Positions 11,849-24,018 of a stretch of DNA of 64,000 bases are shown in pieces. This stretch comes from Prosapia bicincta (lineage: Eukaryota; Arthropoda; Insecta; Hemiptera; Cercopidae), in the NCBI GenBank assembly GCA_036971475.1, contig JBAIZL010000001.1, positions 143,272,192 through 143,336,191 of the forward strand. The letters run 5' to 3'. Made by a program: the position numbers and the translations under genes. How positions within the stretch are numbered: the first letter of the stretch is position 1; the number at the start of each line of letters is the position of its first letter. Under the pieces are notes generated by a model. That model was given only the letters and a program-made list of their open reading frames with translations, did not search any database and had not been told where the DNA came from.

Positions 11849-12130
11849 TTAATATTGATATCCTTCTTTGTAAGGTAAAATGGACAACCTCAGAAGTCCT
11901 CTTCCTCCAGTTTTACTCATTATATAGTATAATAAACTTATGAAAATCCAAATTATGTCCAAACCTTTTATTATGTTAAAACAAAACACGAGAGGAAGAG
12001 CGTTTATCCTTCTTACTATTATTCTTATGTTCACGAATACGAGCACCAACCTGTCTTCAGCCTCACCCACATAGGAAGCATCATAATTCAGACTGTTAAT
12101 TCTATACAACATATTATTCACACGTAATCT
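11849..12130 (-). pseudogene. Penelope-like element GIY-YIG endonuclease remnant, copy A
   Basis: On the minus strand the sequence reads LNYDASYVGEAEDRL, which fits the second strand of a GIY-YIG nuclease ('..C...YVGET.DRL..R..EH'). A frame change then gives EHKNNSKKDKRSS, and another gives HNKRFGHNLDF followed by GCPFYLTKKDINIKYDF. That order matches the C-terminal half of the endonuclease of Penelope-like elements. The element would cut DNA during target-primed insertion of its RNA copy. The first GIY motif and the reverse transcriptase are not visible upstream, and at least two frameshifts are needed, so it is a 5'-truncated dead copy. The hairpin at 11482 is its likely 3' end. Confidence 0.55.
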
Positions 12131-12180
12131 ATCAGCACAGTCTTTTTCTATTTAGATATGACTGCTTAAATCTTCGCGAA

Positions 12181-12720
12181 ATCATAGGAACCGCTATAAA
12201 GTTAAACCACCGTAGTAAGACTAAATAATGAAGCTATGCTCTAAAAGAAAATTTGGAAATCCCCTCCCCATAAAATAAATTTTAACAAATAGCCTTCCTC
12301 GGGCTGTGGAATATAGGTTATAATATAGGTTGTATCTCTAAAACTAAAATATTGAAAGCTTTACCTTTTTGTGTTATATTAATATCAAAGGGGTCCGTAG
12401 CTGGGTCCCGTGGGGTAAATCAATCGATCGGAGATTTGTCTGTCAGTCTTCTGCTATCACTGGCCTTTTTCCTACCTGGTCACCAACGATGCTCAAACTT
12501 TAGCTTCTCTTATCTGACTAACTATTTGACTAGCTATTTCTATTTAAAAAGACCGGGAAAGTCAAGTACGTAGAGAACAGCTGATAATAAATGAAGACTG
12601 TAGTGTCCTGCTCTGGGCGGCGACTAAAGAAACCTTGTTTATCGGCGGTTGGCTGTAACACAAAAGAAAAACCTTACAGTGTATATAAGATAGATATTTA
12701 CCTGGAAGTTAATTTTTTTT
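12181..12720. other. low-divergence block of the duplication, copy A
   Basis: Only 4 differences in 540 bases are counted against 45249-45788. The middle (12352-12573) is open on the plus strand for 73 codons, and the single difference inside that span is silent (TCT/TCC). The block is less AT-rich than its surroundings and contains CTGGGTCCCGTGGGG. I do not recognise a protein or RNA family. Constraint, recent conversion between copies and chance are all possible. Confidence 0.5.
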
Positions 12721-12729
12721 AATGATTAT

Positions 12730-13560
12730 TCTTACATAATTAATTACATTCTATAAGTCTTTATAAAGCTATAGGAAACTCATTGTAAGTTTTTTAAATT
12801 TGCAATTTTAATATCCTAAACTGGCTGACATTGCATGACATCTTTTAGCAATGGTATGTTTTTATATTACAGTCTTTCCTTCGACTTTATGCCTTTAAGA
12901 AGTTGGTGTCGTGTATTAACTTGCTGATTGAGATTTGTGTACAGATATGTTCAGAAACAAAGACATCTATGTTACTTTTACAGATTATGTTTGATGCTAT
13001 TAGCGGAAAATTGATAAACAATCTGTTTATTCTAGTTGAAGTTTTATATTGGGTTGCTTGTCCCTATGTAAGTGGTAACAAATAAATTCTATTCAATCAT
13101 GATGCCTGTTCCCTGTAGATGTGTTACAATAAATCATTTATTTATTGCTTTACGACTTGAAACACGAGCATTGTAAATTGCAAGCTACAGTTTCCACCAT
13201 TTTGAACATGTATTTGTAATGGCCTTAGCAGCTATGAATAATTATTGCTATGTCTTTATTTCTCTTTTTTACATAGCCCTAATTTTGTTCCTTTTTTATT
13301 CCTTATTTTACGGCATGATGTATAAAATAGTAATTATATATAAACAGCCTAGTCCACTATAAAATTGTATGTGTTAGCTTTATTTATACACTTGGCTATC
13401 GCTTGTGATTATCATGTGCGTAGAAATAATATATAAAATGGCAATGAAAACATTTTAGGTTATCCTTTTCCTCATTTCTTACTCTCTCTATTTTTGCAAA
13501 TAATGAACCATGGATGTATTATTCAAACAAAGCATAACATTCAAATTATGTATATAATAT
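12730..13560. other. duplicated AT-rich DNA, no gene seen
   Basis: The two copies match at roughly 2% divergence. No recognisable coding exon or RNA gene was found. Confidence 0.45.
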
Positions 13561-13561
13561 A

Positions 13562-13564
<3 letters not shown>

Positions 13565-13610
<46 letters not shown>

Positions 13611-13664
13611 TAACTTTAAAATATTTTAAATTTATTAAATAAATTACAAGAAAACATATTACCA

Positions 13665-13722
<58 letters not shown>
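13565..13722 (+). repeat. two (TA)n arrays with short AT-rich spacer, copy A
   Basis: TA runs occupy about 13565-13606 and 13670-13722. Copy B has shorter arrays at the same relative places. Confidence 0.9.
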
Positions 13723-13725
<3 letters not shown>

Positions 13726-13762
13726 AAAACTTAGATGAATTATTTTTTCTTGTTGAATATGT

Positions 13763-13971
<209 letters not shown>

Positions 13972-14689
13972 TTATTTTATAATTATACACAGAGGATAAT
14001 TTATATTGACAACTTAATTCAGAATTACAAGTAGTCTTACTTGGACAGATGATCAACACGTAACCGAACGCTTCTTACCATATAAATGAATGAGAAATTC
14101 CAGAACGTTTCATTAACAACTATTAGTGACAGATATTTACAAGGATATCCCTACAGTCTGTCTACTTCCACTTTATTACGTAGACAGATGTTTCTTATTG
14201 ATCAAAAAGCGGCAGTAACCACTCTTTAAAAACGCTCTACGTTCAAGAAAAGAATTTGAACGTTTCATAAGGGTGTAGTAAAAAAATGAACCCAAAGTAG
14301 AAAAAAGTCAAACCTTCAAACATAACTTAATCCAATTTTATGATATATTGAAAAAACGTTTTATTCAAAGACTGTAGACATGATTTTTTTTATTTAAAAT
14401 TATTTTTATTACGTTAATTTATTGACAAAAGTATGTAATTACAAGTCCTTGTAATACTTACAGAAAAGCTTAACACACAAAGACGCTTTTATTATAATTT
14501 TCTCCATTTACCTTTTTGATGATCGAACCAAAGAAATATAACTTTTCTTTCAATTAGAAAACCTTCTATTTTCGTTTCGGTCCGTTATGTTGATTCTTAA
14601 GAATCTACAACATTAAATGGTTCGTAAATTTGCTAAAATGTATAATCTCAATATCTGACAAACTGACCAAAATAGCAAACAACCAAAAC

Positions 14690-14915
14690 ATTACGAACAA
14701 CTTTAGTTAGCACGTTGACGTCTTCAAAACTATTTTAACTATTCAAACATAATTTGTGGTACTCGTGACAAGATGTATATAGGCCAAACAAAAAGAAAAA
14801 TTGTAACTAGATATAAAGAACATGTCGTGCATATTAAATATTATAGACCTGAAAAATCAAGTGTAGCAGAACATGTCTTTAGTAATCAGCATGATTTAGA
14901 GAAAATATTATTTTA
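14690..14915 (+). pseudogene. Penelope-like element GIY-YIG endonuclease remnant, second copy type, copy A
   Basis: From 14773 the frame reads MYIGQTKRKIVTRYKEH and then, after 12 residues, SSVAEHVFSNQHDLEKILF before a stop. This is the core of a GIY-YIG endonuclease of Penelope type: the second tyrosine in YIG, the arginine and the EH pair after it, and the later 'H...NH' region (here SNQH). The part carrying the first GIY motif precedes it in broken frames. Downstream, traces of the usual C-terminal tail are interrupted by stops. The remnant lies on the opposite strand to the one at 11849-12130, so two separate insertions are involved. In copy B the same stretch differs by two residues. Confidence 0.7.
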
Positions 14916-15169
14916 GCTAAATGTATAAACTCAAAAAAGTTACTTAATAGTTATGAAAGTATTTTTATAGTCAAATAAAATTGTAAATTAATGAATGCAG
15001 ATAAAGGGTCTATCCCTAACTCACCTTTATATAATTTACTTATAAAGCCTTCTTCAAATACGACGCATTAATTTTATAAGTTTCATTTTATTTATTGCTA
15101 TTAACTGTAGATTTATTACATATGTATTATTATAATGTACTTTCTAACATAACCTATTTGGTTCAAGAT

Positions 15170-15342
15170 GGCCGATCGTTATTTGTTGGTCGAAGGCGGA
15201 GAAGGGGCGGAGCTTTCCTCACGCCTATATATAGCGACCGTAGAGAACGATTTGCAGTTTGTAACATCTTGTTTGCTATAATGTAATTTTGTAATAATAC
15301 CCTCTTATGATGGTGACATGGCCATCAAAGTGCACATAAGGG
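15170..15342 (+). other. probable Penelope 3' or terminal region with hairpin, copy A
   Basis: This is a less AT-rich block downstream of the endonuclease remnant. It contains GATGGCCGATCG, a TATA-box-like CTATATATAG at about 15222, and a hairpin at 15299-15342. In the hairpin ACCCTCTTATG pairs with CATAAGGGT (one bulge) and GATGG with CCATC, followed by AAAGTG. Position and shape fit the hammerhead-bearing terminal region of Penelope-like elements. The CAAAG replacing GAAAC argues against activity. Confidence 0.4.
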
Positions 15343-15802
15343 TTTTATCTTAAGTAACTAGGTTTATTTGTTATTTTGTATTATTTTTGTGGTATTGGGG
15401 ATCTTCGCAATATTTTCATTGTAATATAGTACTAATAACCCTGATATCTGTTCTCTTTATAACTTTGGGTATACAAACCTATTAAAATTGAAATATACCT
15501 TTTCGCTAGTAATTGTAATGATGCTAGATTATGAAAACCATGATTAGCAATTAATTCGAATACTATAGTTACAGTACATAAATATTTACTATTCCTAAAT
15601 TTACATGATCTTTATTTGCCAATGCCAACCCGAAAAAACTAATAACGAATTTAAATAGTTTCTTATGTAATCAACTACTAATGTCATTTCCTACGAATAA
15701 ATTACACATTTGAATCAAATTATACATTTAAACACACTGGAGACCTTTAAAGATATTTTTTTTTGCTCTGTCCCAAAAAAATTTCAAATGTATGGGAAAT
15801 GA

Positions 15803-15925
15803 ACGGCAGACGCAGAAACGGCCAAAATAAATGGCGAATGGCGTTTTGTGTCTACTCGTTATTTTCCAACACTCTATCAGTACCACTTATCTAAGTCGTT
15901 CTAACCTGTGCTGAAACAGATGTGC
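15803..15925 (-). repeat. dispersed repeat family, copy A member
   Basis: The reverse complement matches 33583-33702 at about 75%. Shared words include TGTTTCAG, AGGTTAG, TAGATAAG, GATAGAGTG, TGGAAAATAACGA and TGCGTCTGCCGT. A third member is the copy B counterpart at 48613-48735. No terminal repeats or coding capacity are seen; it could be part of a MITE or SINE. Confidence 0.65.
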
Positions 15926-15929
15926 TAAG

Positions 15930-18480
15930 GCACAAGGGCAAATCCTTGTTAGAGGTGATTTTCTCAATATATGTCAATATGTGCTTTAAGAATAATTAGA
16001 GAAGAATATTTTAAATGAAGTGTAAAACAAGATAAAGTAGATTTATAGTAATTGTAGTATTACTTTTGATGTAGGCTAGTTTTATATAAATATGGAACAG
16101 AGAGTTAAAATATTTTTAATTAAATTCAGTGTATTAATTTTGTAAAGCCCTTAAGTACCTTACACATTCATGTATCAACCCCTTTATAACTCATAAGGTT
16201 TGTAGAATTTCATAATTATTTACAGAAATTAAAGTGTATATAAATTTAAGTTTTAAGCGCTTTGAATGTAACATTTCGACAGTTTAAGCATACATAACCA
16301 CGACTTAAAACTTACTAAGACAAACAAAAAAGTAAAATAATAGATTTAAAACTTCAACTAAGGACGATTTTGTAACATCACATGGGGGAAGAGAATAAAT
16401 AAACAATGAAATAGTAATAAAGAAATGGTACAAGACTTGAGTAACTGTATAAGTTGACAAAAACACCACGAATCAGAGTAGAAATATAAATATATATGTA
16501 AATATTAGTTTCAAAGTATATTTTATGTATCATAGACTTACATAAGATAAATGTAAAACCTATGACAGAAAAAAACAAGAGTAGTTCAAAAATTGCACCC
16601 AAACCATAACAAATAAAAAAGAGCTTTTTTATTACCCAAAACAATAATAAATATGTATGAGAGAACAAAGGTTATAGACACTTTTTAATAGCAAAACTTT
16701 CTCTCTGTCAGTTTAATTTAGATTTGTCAGCTACCACTTTCAAAACCTTAAAAACTTAGGATTCCGGTGGAGTTAAGTTGTTCCGTAAAATAATTTGACT
16801 CTCATAACAGGAAACTCCATAAAAATATTTAAAAAAACACTAAATAAAATTTCTTCAGAATTATAATTTAAAAAGTCAACTTTTTTAGGGCATTTTCGTT
16901 TGCTTTTTTCTATATTTGAAATCCTTCTAGGTATTTCCTGGTTAATCCCTGCACAATATGCAGAGTTGAGAAAAATATTTTTAAGTTACTTATAAAAATA
17001 AATACAGGCCCCCTTAAGAAATTTAACATTATATTTCTCTGGTTATTACTTTATAAACTGATAACTACTAAGTCCCTTGGCATTTACAGTATTATATAAT
17101 ATATGATAAATTCATTTCTAAACATAATTTCACTTTGATTTTTATATAATAAATATGTGCCATGATTTGTAATATTATCATACATGTGTTGAGAATATTA
17201 TAAATATAGTTCTTTTAAAAGTAACAGAGACATTAGTAAGAAAGAATTATATCCTACAGTGTTTTACTAATACAACATTTCAAGCACAATCAAAGTTTTT
17301 AAGATAACAATAAAAAAAAGTAAAAATAATTACCAACTATGATGCATTTGGTTGTTATTAAAAGAAAATGAAAGTTTTAAAACTTGTGTTACACATAACT
17401 TTATTACGACGATTATTTGAAGAAACGTGAATATGATCATTATTATTGGCAAATTATTTAAATGGAGAGACGCAGTTAAATTATTAGAATCACCGTTAAA
17501 CGAATTTCACGACAACAATGTTCGTAAAGACTTTTCACGGTTTTAATTAGCGTATGAATATTTAAACTATATTCCAGCACACCGTATTGCAGAATGGCTA
17601 CGCATTTTGCATCATTTTATACCTGTTGCAAAATATTTTAGCCTTGAAATCAAGACATGTTAGTCCTATATAATAGCGACTTTAATCTGTACTCACTTTT
17701 GTTTCGTACATCAACGGTCAACTTTGCTTCCGGTATTCATATCATATGCCTCGTTGCTGCAATTGTTTTGTTTAGTGATGGTGATTATACTACAAAATAT
17801 TTTTTGAAGTGAAAATGTGTTTAATTGTAACATGAACTTTCGACCGTGAAACTTCGTGATTGAATGTTGTGCAGGGGCCCTTCCAACAGATAAACTCCAA
17901 AACCAAAATTGTAATAACTCGCATAGGTGAGTACTTGTATTTGTACTTTCATAAAGGAATTTTAGAAATTGAATCTAAGTTTGAAAATTTTTTACAAATC
18001 CACGACTTAAATTCCATGTGAAGGAAAATTGTCTTTATGTTTTTCCAAAAATACAGATCTATATTGAAGGTGTTAAAGACTTGAATTTTTCGTTCTTTCT
18101 AGCTATTATTGTGAGTATATTAGTCATTCTTTCATCGATTCAAGTGACACCTATAAGTACATTTTATTAGTTCTTTCATGGCCTTTGTAAATTAGATATG
18201 TATTATTTCGATGAGAATATGAAAAAATCGCACCATCGGCCCCGTGATAAGTTAAATATAACATATGTCATTTACTCTTGATTTCGTTTTAAGCGATAAT
18301 TTTTAGTTATTATAATCACCGAAGATAGCTTAAGATGTTTTAAACATGGTAATAAGAACTACTAATTTGAACTATAATGTCATAGTTAATGATTTTGCTA
18401 AATTAAATCAGTTATAACAACTCTAGTAATACATATACTATACAGTTTTAATCATATCCTTGATTTACTCTAATTTTACT
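15930..18480. other. duplicated AT-rich DNA, no gene seen
   Basis: No exon, RNA gene or element end is supported. The longest open frame (minus, 16378-16668) encodes a hydrophobic low-complexity peptide and varies freely between copies. Confidence 0.45.
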
Positions 18481-18486
18481 CATCTG

Positions 18487-18845
18487 TGTCCATACGTGAA
18501 GCTAGTTATCCACCACATTCCAGTGTGCTCCTTGCATACTGCGTTGTCGCATTCGCTGCAACTAATCTGGATAAATCATTCCTTTCTTAGAGGACAGTAT
18601 TAACAGGCAGGTCTCACAGGACGAGTTGTTGATTCATTTCCAATATTTCTTTTTGTCTTATATTTCTAGGTGGAAGACTGTTGATTAGTGCTTGTCTCAG
18701 TAAATGAGGAGCTATTGTTTTCCTGGTTGAGTAATAAGAACTCTTCTGATCATCATGTTATCTATGTTTGAGCGGAAGATTTGTTGACCATTATTTAAAA
18801 CTAAATTCAACAATCCACAGAACATAGTAAAAGGTCAACAGTTAC
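18487..18845 (-). pseudogene. piggyBac-like transposase C-terminal remnant, copy A
   Basis: On the minus strand, pieces read MFCGLLNLVLNNGQQIF, then IAPHLLRQALINSLPPRNIR, then CPLRKE...CSECDNAVCKEHTG across frame changes. The order matches the end of piggyBac-family transposases: the 'W...IFF..LD....N......' helix, a 'R..FL..LG..L..P.....R' segment, and a terminal zinc-binding domain with CxxC pairs and a C..EH ending. About 120 bases further upstream (18960-19019) lies an acidic piece, ESDEENFSD, of the kind found at piggyBac N-termini. If both belong together, the catalytic domain between them has been deleted. Stops and frameshifts make it non-functional. Confidence 0.55.
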
Positions 18846-19029
18846 ATGAATAAAGAAGGTCTGGATGCATCATTGCCTCTGTTCCCACACATACTTCATG
18901 ACCGTCTTCTTCCAAATCAGATCTGTGGTTACTAAATTGTTCAATGGAAGCATAAAGTTGTTCTAATGGGACATCTTTGAATCACTGAAATTTTCTTCAT
19001 CACTTTCAGCAAGACACGGAAAAGTGTTT

Positions 19030-20130
19030 AAATAATTTTTAGTAAATGAACTACAATTGATAATATTATAATATAATAAAATATTGTAATATTACAACAA
19101 TAAAACATAAGAAAATATGCAAATAAAACAACCTTACAAAACACTTCAGGTTTCGGCGAATCTTTAAATGTTAGGATAGTCATAAAACATTGGTAAAGTT
19201 ATTATTAAAAACTGTTAGTTACTAAAATAAGTCAAAACAATTTCTGAAAAAAGCCACTCGCGATCGGTCCCAGGGCTATAATTAATCTAGCATTAGCAGT
19301 AACACAATAGGTTCCGCGATATATCGGACCTAACCTCCCCTCGCCCTCCGACTGTTGGAAATTCTAACTTTCACTCTAGTATTTCTCTCCACTCGGATAA
19401 ATAACTAGAATTACGAAATTCTAACCTCAAACATAACAGTTTTATTTAAAAAAATACTAAAATTGTTAGATTCAACCTAACAGCGGAACCAATCGCGTAT
19501 TAAATACTTTCCAAAATATATTCAACACAGTACTTATAATTGTTCACAAATTGTCTAGATGTGCCCCACCGTTCTAACACAGTAAAAGAAGGTCCTGACT
19601 TAATAAATAAATATATAGCAGCCGACAAAACTACCCTTGTGTGTACCAGGACAACTTACACACTCACACACAGGTTTATACAGTACCACTAGTCAATAAC
19701 TTCAAAAGTTTTCCATCAAATGGTAGTATACTTTCAGCAAAATGTTGGAACATTTTTGTTTACGTAGAAAGTATTTCTAAAATTGTTATTACTGCTGAAG
19801 CTGTAACTCAATGTGAACTCTAAAGTTAAATAACACTCCCAGAGAAAGGGAGAGCCAGTCAGACAAGGTAGAAACAAAGAAAGAATAATGAACAACACTG
19901 TATCAGTCCAGTTCACTGAGTAATTCTAAGTTCTAAGGGCCTCCTTTCCAACGTTACCTCTCTAATCCTGTTTAAATCGTAATCCTATTTAGTTCTCATT
20001 CAAAGCCAGTTTTATACATAATGAAACACGTAAAGGTTTCGTTTTGTAAACATTATACAAGGGTTATCTAATTTTTGTCATTTCGTAGTATACCGTTTTG
20101 GGGTTGAGGGTGATAATTTATTTCTAAATG
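19030..20130. other. duplicated AT-rich DNA, no gene seen
   Basis: A less AT-rich patch at 19255-19370 contains CGCGATCGGTCCC and later GCGGAACCAATCGCG. These are weakly complementary and might be ends of a small DNA element. The evidence is too thin to call one. Confidence 0.4.
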
Positions 20131-20132
20131 AA

Positions 20133-20137
<5 letters not shown>

Positions 20138-20172
<35 letters not shown>
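20138..20172 (+). repeat. (TA)n array, copy A
   Basis: TA dinucleotide run followed about 40 bases later by a long A run. The copy B counterpart at 52951-53003 is longer. Confidence 0.9.
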
Positions 20173-20177
<5 letters not shown>

Positions 20178-20239
20178 AAGAGGCTTTAAATTTTATTTTG
20201 TGTTCAAATTTAAAAAAAAAAAAAAAAAAACAATTGTTT

Positions 20240-23200
20240 ACAGTGCCATCGTGAAGTATAATTTATTTAAAGTTGAAAATTTCCTAAACTGTTTATGAAT
20301 TAAAATTCTAAACTGTACCAGTCAGACACTACTTCTCTGAGATATTGACAGCCCACTGGCACATGTTTCATTATTTACTTTTAACCAAGGTTACCTCCAC
20401 ACCATAATAGTTTATATAGTGCATCCTCATACTTTTTCGCGAATACTAATTTTCATTGAATGCGTTAAAAGTACCCGTGCCATCGTAAGAATACCACTGT
20501 GTAGGATATGGTTAAAACTATAAGTGAATAAATTTAGATCTTATTAACGTGCCAGAACGGATAGTTCAATTATAGATATAAATACCTGATTTTACAGCAT
20601 TGGAATTTTATTCTTCGGGTTACATAATAAATGGTTGAGTTTATTTAGAGTTTTATAGGCTATCTTAACATTTACCAATTTAAAAATAGAATCTGACCCT
20701 TTTGTTAAAATATTATCAAAAGGTAACTTAATATAAATAAATTTTCAACTTCTTTTCGAAGAGTGGTAGATATGCTAAAAACATATTTCAATCTTTGTTT
20801 CATAACAATTTTATCTACTAGTATATATACTAGTAGCTAATAGAATATCATTAGCTCTTATTAGAAGCTCTGAATATAAAGTTGAAATTTAAAGATATAA
20901 CAAAAAATGTACAAGCTCTCTTAAAATATATATACTAATAAACCATTCATCCGGCCTATAATTTGTAAAATTCATGTAGTTACAAAACCTAAATTATATT
21001 AAGTCTAGACTTAAAACATTATGACGTGTATTCTATTATGTAATTTAAATTTACTCACTATCGGTTTCCTTAGTGCAATCGAAAGATGGAATTGTTCATT
21101 CACTTTGCGATTTACAATCTAATATTTTGCAAGAGGTTAAACAAATTTTAGTTTTCATTTTTTGTGTTTTCCGCAAGGTAAGCAAGGTTCAGTTTTTGAT
21201 TGTTTGGTTCCATAATGTAATTCCTCAATCAAAATATTTCAATAAAGAGAACAATGTTTTTGGAAAGAGATCTGAGTTATTTCTCGTTAGTGAGAAAAGT
21301 AGCTCGTTATTTCAAATGATCTTCCATAAACAGGCTTGACGATTCGTTTCTCCTGTTGACTGGTCTACAGGAAACAAGGATTCTACTGGATGAAGGAGCA
21401 TAATTCACGAGAATCGAAGTAAATGTTAACTATAAATAGCATTTATGAAGAAGTAATAACTATGCAACACAGAAAAATGATCAAACTGAATGAAAAATCT
21501 TTCATAAAGACAGTATGTCTAATACATAGGGTAATCGCAATGCAAACAATTTTAGTTAGATGTCCAGGCGTGCAGCGGAATAGAGTATAGTGGTCGCAAT
21601 ATATAGTGGTCGTCTTCACAGGTCAATACCAAATGAACTACTGAAGGAAATACAATAGAACCTTGGAATCACGTAGATAAGATAAGGAACTGAGAATACT
21701 CAACCTCTCAGCACAATTCATAGAGTGCTTTTTCAACAGTTTATGAATTGTACGAATTTGCGGCACCGAGTACCGCGCCGCGCCCGCTTAACGGTTAACA
21801 TCAAAGATCTTCAAATGCATCTCCACATCCAAATACTGAACTATGAAATATTGAAATATTCGCTTCCTCCTATTCATGGCGGAATAACTAGTCATATTTT
21901 ATTTACGGTTTTCTAGTTAACAACAATTGAATATTATTTTATGCACTAGACAAAGATTTACTCAAACCGTTAAATCAGTGATCAAGCTTGGGTTTAACAG
22001 GTGGCAGCCGGTTTCGGAATCAATAAGGAAGAATTCCTATACATAGTAGGATGTGAATGAAATTTGAGGAAAGATTTTCACTTGAAAATTTTAAAAACTC
22101 CAATAAAATGAAACAAATAACAACCATCAATATATAATATTTTCTGGAGTGTGCAAGAAAAGAGAGACAAAGACATAAGTAAGTTTTGTTGACTGATAAA
22201 TATTTCTAAATTCAAAGTTTAGGATTATTTTCAACTCTGCTTAGGTTATTCAACATGTAGTTTATTGGAACAATCACTTAGGAAACAACCAAAGTTGGCT
22301 TTTCCTGGAATACGTGAGCTGTAACCAAAAGCAACCGGCATTACACAAAAAATCGGAAAAAAACAAATCATTGGTAATATTTTTTTAATATGTAACTGAA
22401 TATAATGACGGATGCTTTTATAAAGCTAGATAACATTAGTATAATTTAAAATATCTGTGTAAATTATCTTACAAAATATTACAAGTAAGTACATTCATAT
22501 GGAAGTAGTAAGTACCTGTAGAGAATTCGTACAACTCAAATATTGTCCACCTCTAAATACACCGGTTTTCTCTGGACCTTTGTCGCTGTTGCTTTCTGCC
22601 TCAGTCTCCGACGAACATGAGAATTTGTTTTTATCTGCATAAATACAATACCCCTTCCTCTTTCATTTTCTTTTGGTTATGTACGTTTTCCGTGTGCCAT
22701 CTAATGCATTCTTGATACACAGCATTATCTTCTGCAGTTTTTCACTTCAGTACAATTAAATACGTCTAAGGGAAATTTTTGTAGGTTTTTAGTGACGTAA
22801 TCTACATTCGTGCTGCGAAAAGACATACCAGTTGCTGTTGTAATTGCTTAGAGTTCTACTAATCTATAAGTCATTCAATATTATTTTACAATAATAGTTA
22901 AATTTAAATCCCTAACCGAAATAAGCTTACTAGTGAAATAACAGTGAAATAAATACTAGTTAACAGTGAAATAAATATTTCACTGTTGTAATGTAATGCA
23001 TTTAAATACGCATTACGGTTTTCATATTTTTGGTTGTAAAACGATACTATTAATTTAAACGTTCTAAAAACGATTTATTTCTTAATTGCAATTTCAGATA
23101 AGTTTAAAATGATAAACTTTATATGAAAATGAAAATAGAGTAATCGATGGAGTAAATAAACCCTGCTATTTTGTTACTACTAATCCACTTAAAGTGTTAT

Positions 23201-23810
23201 TATATTTTTCTTTTTGTACTTGTCCTTAAACTTAGTAATTGATAAACTATAATAAAGCAATCCTCCCGCTTTATTTTATTTAAAATATTTCTGAAAATAT
23301 TGGCAAATCAGATAATCAGTTAACAACGTCCTAATTCCAAAATCTGTTGTTTTTTTGAAGGTCAAAACGTTGATAAAATCCATTAAAATACCATATTGAA
23401 ATACTGATATATAATTAACAAAAGAACGTTTTATGAACTAAATAAATATCCAAAGTGTTTAGACCAGTGCGAATATTTTTAGAAAAGGTTCTGAAAATCT
23501 TCTTACTACTTATTATAAAGCTTATAATTTCATTTATTTCCGAAAAAACTATTTTAAAACAGTTCGATCTTAAGATCATGTATATCTTAAGATATAAGCT
23601 GTAAATACAGGTCCGTATCATTTAAATCAGGATACGACCCGTATATGACATCTGATCCTACAAACGGCCTTTATTTATGAGAACAAACATATATCAAAAT
23701 TATTGCACTGTAGTTTAGGTTTATAAACATCAAACAAAAATTAACAATAGTTTTTTTTTGATAGCATTATTTTTTATAATTTTTCAGATTTATTTTCTAT
23801 AGTAAATATA
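20240..23810. other. duplicated AT-rich DNA, no firm gene
   Basis: Bases 21074-21177 have an acceptor-like TTTCCTTAG in front, an excellent donor-like AAGGTAAGC at the end, and an open frame between them. Three of four changes in copy B alter the peptide, so no coding constraint shows. A minus-strand open stretch at 22560-22650, rich in charged residues, is also unassigned. Confidence 0.35.
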
Positions 23811-23819
23811 TAAATAGTT

Positions 23820-23903
23820 ACATAGATAGATAGATAAATAGATATATAATTAGATGAATAGATATATAGATAAATAGAGAAAGCAAGATACAGAGAGAGA
23901 AAC

Positions 23904-23934
<31 letters not shown>

Positions 23935-24018
23935 TTGAGAGAAGGAGAGAGTGGGGGAGAAATGAGTAAGAGAGCGGGAGAGTGTGAGAAAGAGAGAGAG
24001 GAAAGGGTAGAGAGAGAT
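23820..24018 (+). repeat. GATA-rich then GAGA-rich simple repeat, copy A
   Basis: Imperfect ATAGATAG units pass into a purine tract of GAGA repeats (23880-24018). Copy B has the same order but a shorter GAGA tract. Confidence 0.9.

Noticed and set aside
15222..15232. TATA box as promoter of a host gene
   Set aside because: It lies in the terminal region of a dead Penelope remnant and no host coding sequence follows; any promoter role would belong to the element.
16378..16668. 96-codon minus-strand frame with hydrophobic peptide, also at 49187-49477
   Set aside because: Low-complexity AT-derived codons, a (TA)n-derived Ile-Tyr run inside, and amino-acid changes between copies; no family resemblance.
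22560..22740. Charged minus-strand open stretch that could be an exon
   Set aside because: Contains stops in the continuous frame, lacks clear splice borders and matches no protein I know.
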